Assembly (NCBI GenBank): GCA_029210695.1
Contig: JARGFH010000013.1
Location: 1 to 64,000 of the forward strand
Length of the DNA stretch: 64,000 nt
Source: Acidimicrobiia bacterium
GTDB taxonomy: Bacteria; Actinomycetota; Acidimicrobiia; Spongiisociales; JAHEDJ01
Direction of reading: 5' to 3'
Below, in pieces: positions 43,727-51,794 of the stretch. The position numbers were made by a program, and so were the translations under genes. Position 1 is the stretch's first letter; each line of letters opens with the position of its first letter. A model generated the notes under the pieces. That model did not search any database, was not told where the DNA came from, and saw only the letters and a program-made list of their open reading frames with translations.

Positions 43727-44196
43727 GTGGAGCCTGCCTCGATTGCGCTAACCTCCGGTTGCAGTGAATCGATTTCCGGATAGAGCTCGTGAATCTCTCC
43801 TTCGAGCTCATCCTGGACCGGGCCGACCGCAATTCCGAAGACGCCCTGTCCCTTCCGAAAGACGTCTACGACTTCGTCCGGGCTATGGGCGGCGAAGATG
43901 GTCAGTCCGTCTGAGAGCAACGTGACATCGCGGAGTGGCTGCGCACTTCGAAGCTGTTCCCGGAGAATCTCCATCGCCTGGCGGATCTTTTTAAGGCTCA
44001 TGCCGGCGTCGAGCAGCCGCTTGATGACTTTTAGCTGGATGACATCGGTGAACGAGTAGAGACGCTGCGAGCCCGACCCCTGCGCATTCTGAATAGAGGG
44101 CGTGATCAAGTCCGTGCGCGCCCAATAGTCGAGCTGTCTATATGTGATGCCTACCAGATTGCATACATTGGGGGCTCGGAAGCCGGTCTCAGTCAC
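43723..44196 (-). CDS. MerR-family transcriptional regulator
   Basis: A 157-residue MerR-type regulator. The winged HTH is complete: NLVGITYRQLDYWARTDLI, the wing GSQRLYSFTDV, then the coiled linker LDAGMSLKKIRQAMEILREQL. The C-terminal domain (residues 90-157) has no Cys pair and thus no obvious metal site. By position it corresponds to the second MerR gene (Rv1830-like) of the mycobacterial gcvH-garA neighbourhood. Target unknown. Confidence 0.9.
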   Translation of the reverse strand: MTETGFRAPNVCNLVGITYRQLDYWARTDLITPSIQNAQGSGSQRLYSFTDVIQLKVIKRLLDAGMSLKKIRQAMEILREQLRSAQPLRDVTLLSDGLTIFAAHSPDEVVDVFRKGQGVFGIAVGPVQDELEGEIHELYPEIDSLQPEVSAIEAGST

Positions 44197-44279
44197 GATG
44201 CGTTTCCCTTTCGTTGCCCAAGGTTACACGCCCGTAATTACCCCAGGGTCACTCAACCTACTCGTGCGAGCGCGCGCCG

Positions 44280-45290
44280 TCAACGATCATCGGAAGACTG
44301 GACGGCCAGCATGTGAATCAGGGCATCGATGTGCTCCCGCGTTCCGATCGCTACCAGCAAGTCGCCGGGCGCGAAAGAGCGGTCGGGATTCGGGTTGAGT
44401 TGAATGCCTTCCTGGTCTGCCTCGATGGCGAGAATCGTGGCGCCGGACAACTCCCTGATACGTGACGTTCGCAGTGTGGCTCCTGCGAGAGGGCTTCCTT
44501 CGGGTACTGCCAGTTGTTCGATCCGGAGTTCCACCAGGTCCCCTTCAACAACCAGATCAACGAATCGGGCCAGGTTGGGGTCGAGTGCCATCGCAGCAAT
44601 GCGCCTGGCTCCCACCGTTTGCGGAGAGACGATCCGGTCGGCCCCCGCCAGGCGCAGCTTCCCAATCGATTCAGGTTCGGTGGCTCTCGAGATCACCAGC
44701 AGATCGGGTTGAATGGATTTCGCCGACAGCACGATGACCAGATTGTCTGAGTCGTCCCTGACGCAGGCAATCAACGAGTGGGCGCGTTTGATGCCGGCAC
44801 TCTCCAATACATCGTTGTGAGTGGCGTCTCCTTCAACGACCAGCGCCCCTGCGGATCTGGCCGCTTCCGCCAGGGTGGGGTTCGTTTCGATCACCACCAC
44901 CTTCTCGGTCCGACGGTGAATGTGCTCCCAGGTAGCGGCACCGACCTTGCCGAATCCGCACACGATGTAGTGGTCGGTGAGATTGTCGATCTGTCTGCTC
45001 ATCCGTGCCGTCCCTCGTCCACCCAGGTTCTCGAGCGCCATTTCCAGGGCTGCGCCGAAAGTGTAGACCGCCGTCCCAACCCCGACGATCATGAGAAGGA
45101 TGGTGACGGCCCGACCAATTCTCGAGAGGTCGATCACCTCTGCGAAACCAACCGTCGTGATGGTGACGACGACCATGTAAAAGGAGTCGAACACTGTTAC
45201 GTCTTCGATGATGACGTAAGCGATCGTCCCGCTGAAGACGATCAGGGCGAGGAAGGCGGCGCCGATCCTGACTCGGGCGACGGCACTCAC
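44280..45290 (-). CDS. Two-TM potassium channel with RCK (TrkA) domains
   Basis: A 336-residue ion channel: TM1 (about 8-28), a pore helix with filter TITTVGFAEV, TM2 (about 58-80), then a TrkA-N Rossmann domain (VCGFGKVGAATWEHI, VVEGDATHNDVL) and a TrkA-C domain at about 250-330 (LRIEQLAVPEGS, DLLVAIGTREHIDAL). It resembles MthK/GsuK-type K+ channels; the filter TVGF rather than TVGYG is seen in some. GTG start overlapping the DUF151 stop by 4 nt, so it is coupled to that gene. Confidence 0.9.
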   Translation of the reverse strand: MSAVARVRIGAAFLALIVFSGTIAYVIIEDVTVFDSFYMVVVTITTVGFAEVIDLSRIGRAVTILLMIVGVGTAVYTFGAALEMALENLGGRGTARMSRQIDNLTDHYIVCGFGKVGAATWEHIHRRTEKVVVIETNPTLAEAARSAGALVVEGDATHNDVLESAGIKRAHSLIACVRDDSDNLVIVLSAKSIQPDLLVISRATEPESIGKLRLAGADRIVSPQTVGARRIAAMALDPNLARFVDLVVEGDLVELRIEQLAVPEGSPLAGATLRTSRIRELSGATILAIEADQEGIQLNPNPDRSFAPGDLLVAIGTREHIDALIHMLAVQSSDDR

Positions 45291-45784
45291 GGGGTGGGCG
45301 GGGCTCCGAAATCCGTTGGAGATACGTCGTCGAGGAACTCCCTAAAGGCCTCTATCTCGTCCTCCTCGGATTCCTCCTCAATCTCAATGCCGGCATCCTC
45401 GAGCACCTGTGCGTCGGCGAAGAGCGGCGCCTCGGTCCGAGCGGCAAGCGCGATGGCGTCGGACGGGCGGGCAGACACGTGGATCTCATCCGTCTCCGTC
45501 CGGAAGACGAGATCGGCGAAGAAGACGTTGTCCCGAAGTTCCGTAACCACTACGCGGTCAACTGCACTTCCAAGCGCGATGACGCTGTCCCGGAAGAGAT
45601 CGTGGGTGAGCGGGCGCTGGTGCTCGACTCCCTCGAGCGCATAAGCGATCGCCGTTGCCTCGATCGCTCCGATCCAGATCGGGAGGTACCGGGTTCCTCC
45701 TCGTTCGCGCAGGAGCACAATCGGCTGATTGGACGGCAATTCGATCCGAACGCCGACCAGGTCCATCGGAACTCCGTTGCTCAT
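45287..45784 (-). CDS. Bifunctional nuclease (DUF151) family protein
   Basis: DUF151 protein of 165 residues with the family pattern YLPIWIGAIEATAIAYALEG, RPLTHDLFRDSVIALG and ARPSDAIALAART. Plant relatives show RNase/DNase activity and Rv1829 is the mycobacterial counterpart, next to FtsR and GarA as here. The last 35 residues are strongly acidic (EEESEEDEIEAF). Overlaps HPRT by 4 nt and the K+ channel by 4 nt. Confidence 0.9.
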   Translation of the reverse strand: MSNGVPMDLVGVRIELPSNQPIVLLRERGGTRYLPIWIGAIEATAIAYALEGVEHQRPLTHDLFRDSVIALGSAVDRVVVTELRDNVFFADLVFRTETDEIHVSARPSDAIALAARTEAPLFADAQVLEDAGIEIEEESEEDEIEAFREFLDDVSPTDFGAPPTP

Positions 45785-46365
45785 GCGCTCAGACTATCAC
45801 CGGGATCGGCCAACGCCATGCGGCTCAAAACGTCCGGGTCTTCCGAGAAGGCGGGGAGATCGAGCACGGCCCAGATCGATGCGAGGTTGCGGAACCGACC
45901 GTCCCAGTCCATTCCATAACCAAGGAGAAACTCGTCCCCGACCTCGAACCCCCGGTACTCGAGCGGAGTCTCTACGAGGCGACGCGAGGCCTTGTCGATC
46001 AATGTGGCGGTCGAGAGGCTCGCCACGTCGCGCATTTCGATCATCCGACGAAGCACGTTCAATGTGAGCCCGGTATCAACGATGTCCTCGACGATGACCA
46101 CATGGCGCCCTTCCAAAGACGTCAGGGTGTCCATCGCGATTCGTACCCGCCCGCCTTCACCGAACCGGCTCAGGGCGAGAAAATCAACGTCGAGATCGGC
46201 AGGGATTGCACGGACCAGATCCGCCAGGAACGGAAGTGCACCGTGCAGCACGGCCACAAAGATCGGGAAACGACCCTCGAAGTCGACGCTGATCTGATTC
46301 CCCAGCTCACGTATGCGCGACTCGATGGCGGACTGGGTGATGACCTCGACGACCGGCTCAGTCAT
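45781..46365 (-). CDS. hpt: Hypoxanthine phosphoribosyltransferase
   Basis: Purine-salvage enzyme of 194 residues, transferring a phosphoribosyl group to hypoxanthine or guanine. PRPP loop VVIVEDIVDTGLTLNV, the LHGALPFLADL segment, ATLIDKASRR, and the VGDEFLLGYGMDW base-specificity region are all intact. The ATG at 46365 was chosen because upstream in-frame sequence lies inside the carboxypeptidase gene; overlap there is 8 nt. The C-terminal 25 residues exceed the usual length. Confidence 0.93.
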   Translation of the reverse strand: MTEPVVEVITQSAIESRIRELGNQISVDFEGRFPIFVAVLHGALPFLADLVRAIPADLDVDFLALSRFGEGGRVRIAMDTLTSLEGRHVVIVEDIVDTGLTLNVLRRMIEMRDVASLSTATLIDKASRRLVETPLEYRGFEVGDEFLLGYGMDWDGRFRNLASIWAVLDLPAFSEDPDVLSRMALADPGDSLSA

Positions 46366-47506
46366 TACCCCACAACCAATCCCAATACGCGCTCGCCCAA
46401 GAGAACGCCTCACCGAGGCCGGGCAGCGAGTCCGGTTCGGTGAGTTCGAGACCGACGCGACCGATCTCTTCCATGCCCACTTCCGCGACGACCAGCGGAT
46501 CGCCACCGTCTGAGTATTCAATCACGAGGTCAACCTCTCCGGCGTCTTCCGCACTGGCGAAGTACTCGAGTCCTGCGTTGGCGATCGCGTCGGTGGTACC
46601 TCCCGGCCCGCGCTGCGAGGCGACGACCTGACCAACTGCAACAACATTCAGCAGGCCGAAGGCGCTGTAGCCGTACCGGAGCAAAGCGGCGGCATCTGCG
46701 AAGTGGTCGTTGGAACCCATGACCACCGCATAGAGGCGCCGACCGTCTCGTTCCGCCGCCGCCACCATCGTCAGTTTGGCCTCGTTTGTGAACCCGGTCT
46801 TGACGCCGATGGCGCCTTCGAATGTTCCAAGAAGTGCGTTGGTGGTGGATGCCACCCGCTCCTGGCCGTCCGGCGCGTTCGGAAACGTTGAGGATCGAGT
46901 GCCGACGATGTCGGCGAAGGTGGGGTATTCCATCCCGGTCAGCGCAATCGTCAGTAGATCACGGGCAGACGAGTAGTGACCCTCCTCGTCGAGACCGTGG
47001 GGATTCATGAAGTGGGTGTTCTCCAGCCCAAGCCGGTCCGCCGTCTCGTTCATCATTCGCACGAATCCGCGCTCGGTGCCCCCGACGAATTCGGCGATGG
47101 CGATCGCGGCGTCGTTGGCAGAACGCATGAGCAGTGCCCTGAGCAGGTCTTCCATCTTCCACACCTCACCGGGCACGAGGTCGATCTCCGACTCGCCGAT
47201 CTCGGTGGCGGCTTCGCTGATCACGACTCGATCGTCCAGATCGCTCTTCTCGAGGGCAACGAGTGCCGTCATCATTTTCGTGGTCGATGCCATGGCCCGC
47301 GCCTCGTCCGGGAGTAGCGCACCCAGTTCACGGTCGAACGTGTCGTCCCACAGAAGCCAGGTCTCCGAGCTGATCTCAGGCGGCGAAAGGGGGGCCAACC
47401 CCTCCAGCGGCTGAGTCGGAATGGAGAGGGGCCCGGCATCTGCGCGGGCCGCGGGTGTGAGGACCACGGTGAGGGTGGTGAGGAGGACTATGAGGCGCTG
47501 TATCAC
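46358..47506 (-). CDS. D-alanyl-D-alanine carboxypeptidase (PBP5/DacF type)
   Basis: Secreted low-molecular-mass penicillin-binding protein, 382 residues. Signal peptide residues 1-22 (MIQRLIVLLTTLTVVL). The three active-site motifs are STTK (Ser74, Lys77), SANDAA and KTG in GVKTGFTNEAK. It trims stem-peptide D-Ala. The C-terminal stretch after about 290 is short, with a final hydrophobic WASAYWDWLWGND tail that may aid membrane contact. GTG start overlapping the MerR stop by 4 nt. Confidence 0.93.
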   Translation of the reverse strand: MIQRLIVLLTTLTVVLTPAARADAGPLSIPTQPLEGLAPLSPPEISSETWLLWDDTFDRELGALLPDEARAMASTTKMMTALVALEKSDLDDRVVISEAATEIGESEIDLVPGEVWKMEDLLRALLMRSANDAAIAIAEFVGGTERGFVRMMNETADRLGLENTHFMNPHGLDEEGHYSSARDLLTIALTGMEYPTFADIVGTRSSTFPNAPDGQERVASTTNALLGTFEGAIGVKTGFTNEAKLTMVAAAERDGRRLYAVVMGSNDHFADAAALLRYGYSAFGLLNVVAVGQVVASQRGPGGTTDAIANAGLEYFASAEDAGEVDLVIEYSDGGDPLVVAEVGMEEIGRVGLELTEPDSLPGLGEAFSWASAYWDWLWGND

Positions 47507-48183
47507 TGCGGGAGGGCTTCCCGTAACTCGTCGGATAGGAACAGCTCATAGAGGTGCTCAAACGATTCGGAACCGGTCGACAATGCATCATGCGCACGCC
47601 GCTGCGCTTCCGGCGAGCGGTGACGGCGGAGGGGTTCTGTCAGCGTAATGAGCAAATCGGATGTTCGTTCTGCCGCCAGCATGACGGTTCGGAGGTGCCG
47701 GGCTTCGAGGCCGAGTCCGATGAGCCGGCCGGCCTCGAGACTGATGGCAACGTGCCCATCGTGATACGGTCCCCGTCCGGGCAACAGCCCATGTTCGATC
47801 AGAGCTCGCATCTGCGTGTCGTTGAGTCCCGACCGCGCCAGGACCGCCTCGGCGTTGTACTCACCGTCGGGTTGACCGAGATCCCTGGTCGGGCGAGGTG
47901 CACCGTCCGGCGTCTCTACCGTCGGCTCCTCTCCCCGATCCCACATAGTGAGCTTCGACTTGATCACCTTGAGTGGGAGGAAGTGATCGCGCTGCAGGCG
48001 CAGGATATAGCGCAGGCGCTTCAGGTCGCTCTCGTGGAACTGCCGGTATCCGGATCGACTCCGCCCCGGATGTATCAGGCCCTGGTCCTCGAGAAACCGG
48101 ACCTTTGAAACGGAAACGTCGGGGAACTCCTCCTTGACGAGGTTGATGACCTCACCAATGGTGAGGGCCGGTGAATCAGACAT
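47503..48183 (-). CDS. MerR-family regulator, FtsR-like
   Basis: A 226-residue MerR-type regulator. LTIGEVINLVKEEFPDVSVSKVRFLEDQGLI (seen in parts), GYRQFHESDLKRLRYIL and the HFLPLKVIKSKL linker match actinobacterial FtsR (Rv1828), which activates ftsZ in corynebacteria. The C-terminal domain (about 105-226) with FLP-type GLNDTQMRALIEHGLL is the FtsR-type ligand domain. Located next to a GarA-like gene as in mycobacteria. ATG start overlaps the FHA gene by 8 nt. Confidence 0.88.
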   Translation of the reverse strand: MSDSPALTIGEVINLVKEEFPDVSVSKVRFLEDQGLIHPGRSRSGYRQFHESDLKRLRYILRLQRDHFLPLKVIKSKLTMWDRGEEPTVETPDGAPRPTRDLGQPDGEYNAEAVLARSGLNDTQMRALIEHGLLPGRGPYHDGHVAISLEAGRLIGLGLEARHLRTVMLAAERTSDLLITLTEPLRRHRSPEAQRRAHDALSTGSESFEHLYELFLSDELREALPQ

Positions 48184-48634
48184 CACCCTTAGCCACAAGG
48201 AGATGGAACTTGCCGATTAGGACCTCGTCACCCGGTTTCAGCCATGCGTCGTCTACTCGCACTTCGTTCGCGTAGGTGCCGTTCGTCGAGCCTGAGTCCT
48301 CGAGCCTGAGCCCTCGATTGTCGAGCACGAACCGGCAGTGCTGGCGCGAAACGGTTATGTCGTCGAGGAAAATATCACTCTCCGGGTGCCGCCCAACGGT
48401 CGTGACCCCGGGTTGAAGCAAGAACGTGAGACCGGCCCGTGGACCTCGCTCGATGACGAGGCCGATACCGTGAACGCCGGGAACCTTTGACGCCTCCGTA
48501 GGGCTCAGCGCGGGGTGTGTCTCTGCGGACACTGGAACAAACACCACCGTCGGTTCATGCTCAATCGCCAACCCACATGAGTCACAGATGGTCGCGTCGT
48601 TGGCAAGGGTTTGCTGGCAGGACGGGCATTCCAT
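48176..48634 (-). CDS. GarA/OdhI-like FHA protein with N-terminal zinc ribbon
   Basis: A 152-residue FHA protein. Residues 1-23 carry two Cys pairs (MECPSC, ICDSC) forming a zinc ribbon. The linker EHEPTVVF resembles the ETTSVF phospho-acceptor site of mycobacterial GarA, where a Ser/Thr kinase phosphorylates a Thr that then binds its own FHA domain. The FHA core has TVGRHPESDIFLDD, SRQHCRF and DSGSTNGTY. GarA controls 2-oxoglutarate dehydrogenase and glutamate metabolism. ATG chosen at the ribbon; in Mycobacterium no ribbon exists. Confidence 0.88.
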   Translation of the reverse strand: MECPSCQQTLANDATICDSCGLAIEHEPTVVFVPVSAETHPALSPTEASKVPGVHGIGLVIERGPRAGLTFLLQPGVTTVGRHPESDIFLDDITVSRQHCRFVLDNRGLRLEDSGSTNGTYANEVRVDDAWLKPGDEVLIGKFHLLVAKGDV

Positions 48635-48721
48635 ACGGGCAATGGTAGCCGGGCCCGACGGGCCTAGTTTTGGTTCGGGTTCTGAGTCCTTGTGCCCCAA
48701 CCGGGCCGATTATCCATGACC

Positions 48722-49105
48722 TCAGTCCGCGATCAGCGCCCCGTAGGCAGTCGCCTCCAACATGGCGTCGAGGCCCGCAGGGTCCTGGAGCCGCAGCTCG
48801 ACAAACCAGCCATCGCCGTATGGATCAGAGTTGACGAGTTCCGGCTGATCGTTGAGCGCCTCGTTTACGGCCGTGACGACACCAGCCAGTGGTGCATAGA
48901 CATCGGCGACCGACTTCGTCGACTCGACCTCGGCGAGTGTCGCTCCCTTGGCGAATTCGGAACCGACCTGTGGTAACTCGACGTATACGATGTCGCCGAG
49001 CGCTTCCTGCGCGTAGTCGGTGATGCCAAGACGAACTACGCCGTCTGCTCTCGCGACGGCCCACTCATGCTCTTCCGTATATCGCCGATCGCCGGGGACG
49101 TTCAT
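48722..49105 (-). CDS. gcvH: Glycine cleavage H protein
   Basis: Lipoyl carrier of glycine cleavage, 127 residues. The lipoylated Lys is Lys64 in AEVESTKSVADVYAP; EALGDIVYVELP and the C-terminal GDGWFVELRLQDP are diagnostic. AGGAGGAAG precedes the ATG. It is separated from the other gcv genes by eight or so genes, an arrangement also found around Rv1826-Rv1832. Confidence 0.96.
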   Translation of the reverse strand: MNVPGDRRYTEEHEWAVARADGVVRLGITDYAQEALGDIVYVELPQVGSEFAKGATLAEVESTKSVADVYAPLAGVVTAVNEALNDQPELVNSDPYGDGWFVELRLQDPAGLDAMLEATAYGALIAD

Positions 49106-49144
49106 CGGATCGCTTCCTCCTGTGTCAAATCACCGGTTCTGAGC

Positions 49145-49729
49145 TTAGCCCGGGCTGGATGTAGCCAGCGCACGTCGAATATCGATTGCGTACAAACCAC
49201 CCACCCAGTAGTACAGGATCAGTCCGACGATGCCGGCGCCCCAGGCCAGAGGTTCGAATAGGCCGGGTAGAACATCTCCGGCTGCTACGTAGAACGCAGG
49301 GATGGCACCGTACAGAAGGAATGTGGCCAGTTTTCCGAGATACCGGACCTCGAGTTTGGTCCTGGTCCGGAGGGCCAGCACCAATGCACCGACCGCGATA
49401 ACGGATTCCCGGATAATCAGCAATGCCGCGAACGACGAAGGTAGAACCCCTGTAGCCCACCCTGCAATCACGGCGGTCGCTACGGCGATCCGATCGGCGA
49501 GGGGATCGAGAAACTTCCCTAGCTCGCTCACCTGGCTCAGCCGTCTGGCCAGATAGCCATCGATCCAATCGGTCCAGCCGATCGCCAGGAGGAGCCAACC
49601 GGCTGCAGCCGGGTTGTCTCGCCCGATGAGCAGCCACAGGAAAACCGGGATCATCAACAGCCTGATGATCGACACCACGTTCGGTATCGTCAGCAGGTTC
49701 CTGTGCCGGCCGTCGGCCCGGTCGTCCAG
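49145..49729 (-). CDS. CDP-alcohol phosphatidyltransferase (PgsA-like), probable CTG start
   Basis: Membrane phosphatidyltransferase of about 194 residues with the full CDP-alcohol motif DWIDGYLARRLSQVSELG followed by KFLDPLADR; it should make phosphatidylglycerol phosphate or a related lipid. Four to five TM helices follow. The conserved N-terminus NLLTIPNVVSIIRLLMIP needs a start upstream of it, but no ATG, GTG or TTG exists between this region and the oppF stop except remote ones inside oppF. A CTG at 49729 with AGGAG 5 nt before it fits best. It follows oppF by 8 nt. Confidence 0.82.
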   Translation of the reverse strand: MDDRADGRHRNLLTIPNVVSIIRLLMIPVFLWLLIGRDNPAAAGWLLLAIGWTDWIDGYLARRLSQVSELGKFLDPLADRIAVATAVIAGWATGVLPSSFAALLIIRESVIAVGALVLALRTRTKLEVRYLGKLATFLLYGAIPAFYVAAGDVLPGLFEPLAWGAGIVGLILYYWVGGLYAIDIRRALATSSPG

Positions 49730-49737
49730 TTCGGCTC

Positions 49738-50742
49738 CTAGAGGTTGTAGCAGGCGACGAAGTGGCCGTTGCCGAGGTCGTCGAACCCTGGATGATCGCT
49801 GGTTCGGCACTGATCGGTCGCTCGCGGACAGCGTTCGATGAACCGGCACACGGGTGGCGGATTCAGGGCCTTCGAGATTCCACCCTTGATGTCCACCCGC
49901 TCCCTTTTGTAGGCAGGATCCGGCACAGGGACTGCCGAGAGCAGCGCCCGGGTATAGGGATGTTTCGGGTTAGAAAGGAGTTCCTCTGTCGGTGCGATCT
50001 CCACGATCTTGCCCAGGTACATCACCGCGATGCGGTCGCACATATAGCGGGCTACCGCCAGGTCGTGTGTGATGTAGAGGTACGACACGTTGAACTCGTC
50101 TGCCAGCTTCAGCATCAAGTCCATGATCGAGATACGAATGCTCACGTCGAGCATCGAGGTGGGCTCGTCGGCCACAACGAAGGTTGGATCGATCACCAAC
50201 GCCCTGGCAATGGCGACCCGCTGCCGCTGACCGCCGGACAACTCGTGCGGGTAGCGGAAGAGGAACGACTCCGGCGGAGTGAGCCCCACCCGATGGAGTA
50301 GCTCCGCGACTCGCTCTTCTCGCTCCTGGACGCGGCCGATGCGCTGGACGGTGAGTGATTCCGCCACCGTGTCGTACACCGTGCGGCGGGGATTCAGCGA
50401 TTCGAACGGATCCTGGAAGATCATTTGAACTCGCCGACGAAAGCGTCGCATGTCAGAGCGCTGAATGTGGGCGATGTCGATGAGTTCGCCCTTGTCGTCG
50501 AGAAGGATCTGCCCCGACGTGGCCTCGGTGAGCTTCGTCAGCATCCGCCCCGTGGTGCTTTTGCCGCAACCGGACTCACCGACGAGCCCGAGCGATTCGC
50601 CGGGCGCGATCTCGAAGCTGATGTCGTCGACTGCATGAACGAAGTCGTGAGCTTCCCGGAAAATGCTCTTTGAAACGGGGAACAACTTCCGGAGGTTCTC
50701 GACCTTCACCAGGGGGCTCGTTTGGGTTGTGACGTCGCTCAT
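49738..50742 (-). CDS. Oligopeptide ABC transporter ATPase (OppF-like)
   Basis: A 334-residue ABC ATPase. Walker A GESGCGKSTTGRML, signature LSGGQRQRVAIARAL, Walker B FVVADEPTSMLD, and the oligo-HPY tail with four Cys (CRFIERCPRATDQC) that is typical of Opp/Dpp ATPases and can hold an Fe-S cluster. The ATG at 50742 was chosen from the usual family start. Pairs with the upstream OppD-like ATPase. Confidence 0.93.
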   Translation of the reverse strand: MSDVTTQTSPLVKVENLRKLFPVSKSIFREAHDFVHAVDDISFEIAPGESLGLVGESGCGKSTTGRMLTKLTEATSGQILLDDKGELIDIAHIQRSDMRRFRRRVQMIFQDPFESLNPRRTVYDTVAESLTVQRIGRVQEREERVAELLHRVGLTPPESFLFRYPHELSGGQRQRVAIARALVIDPTFVVADEPTSMLDVSIRISIMDLMLKLADEFNVSYLYITHDLAVARYMCDRIAVMYLGKIVEIAPTEELLSNPKHPYTRALLSAVPVPDPAYKRERVDIKGGISKALNPPPVCRFIERCPRATDQCRTSDHPGFDDLGNGHFVACYNL

Positions 50743-50750
50743 CGGCTCAC

Positions 50751-51785
50751 TCACTTCTGCAGACCTCCGATTTCGGGCACCTCTTGCCAGTGCCAGCAGG
50801 CGACCGAGTGCCCGTCGGCGACGGTGGTGAGCTGCGGGTCTTCGTCGATGCACTGCTGGGTCGCGAACGGGCACCTGGGGTGGAACCGGCAACCGCTCGG
50901 CGGATCGATCAGGTTGGGAGGTTCCCCTTCGAGGGGCGCCAGCTTTCTGCGCGGCCCGGTGATCGACGGCGTGGACTTGAGGAGGAGATAGGAGTACGGA
51001 TGCTTCGGCCGGTGAAACACTTCGATGGTAGAACCCAACTCGACGAGTTTTCCTGCATACATGACGCCCATGCGCTCGGTCACCTCAGCGATGACTGCTA
51101 TGTCATGGGAGATGTAGATGATGCTCATCCCGAGTTCCTTTTGGATCTTCTTGAGCTCGCGCAGAATCTGATCCTGAACGATCACATCGAGGGCCGTCGT
51201 CGGCTCATCCGCGATGATCACCTTCGGGTTACACGACAGGGCCATGGCGATGACGGCCCGCTGTCGCATCCCACCCGAGAACTCGTGCGGATAGCGCTCC
51301 ATAGTGGCGGGGTTGAGCCCGACCAACTCGAATAGAGCTGCAATGCGATCGGTTTCTTCGAGGTAGGTCAGGGTCTCCGGCCAGTGCAGACGCAGGGCTT
51401 CCCTGATCTGATCACCTATGCGGTAGACGGGATTCCATGAGTTCATCGCTCCCTGGAACACCATGGAGATGTCGCGCCAACGGCGCCGCCGCATCTGCTC
51501 CTCGTCCAGTCCGATGAGGCTCTCACCGTCCAGACGAACATCACCGGACTTGATGACCGAGTTGTCCGGCAAGAGACGAAGCAAGGTCAGAGCGATCGAG
51601 GTCTTGCCACAACCCGACTCACCAACTAGTCCAATCGCCTCGCCGTTGTTGAGAGTGAAGGTGACGTCTTCAACCGCTGAGACGTCGCCCTCTTTGGTGC
51701 CGTAGTGCATCACGAGGTTCTGGACTTCGAGGAGCGGCGTACCCGCCTTGCCTCCTCTTGATTCGATTTCGAGGGTCTGTGCCAT
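50751..51785 (-). CDS. Oligopeptide ABC transporter ATPase (OppD-like)
   Basis: A 344-residue ABC ATPase. Walker A GESGCGKTSIALTL, signature FSGGMRQRAVIAMAL, Walker B VIIADEPTTALD; the C-terminal oligo-HPY domain has CRFHPRCPFATQQC. Starts 9 nt after the OppC-like permease, ends 8 nt before the OppF-like gene. Confidence 0.94.
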   Translation of the reverse strand: MAQTLEIESRGGKAGTPLLEVQNLVMHYGTKEGDVSAVEDVTFTLNNGEAIGLVGESGCGKTSIALTLLRLLPDNSVIKSGDVRLDGESLIGLDEEQMRRRRWRDISMVFQGAMNSWNPVYRIGDQIREALRLHWPETLTYLEETDRIAALFELVGLNPATMERYPHEFSGGMRQRAVIAMALSCNPKVIIADEPTTALDVIVQDQILRELKKIQKELGMSIIYISHDIAVIAEVTERMGVMYAGKLVELGSTIEVFHRPKHPYSYLLLKSTPSITGPRRKLAPLEGEPPNLIDPPSGCRFHPRCPFATQQCIDEDPQLTTVADGHSVACWHWQEVPEIGGLQK

Positions 51786-51794
51786 GAACTTCCT

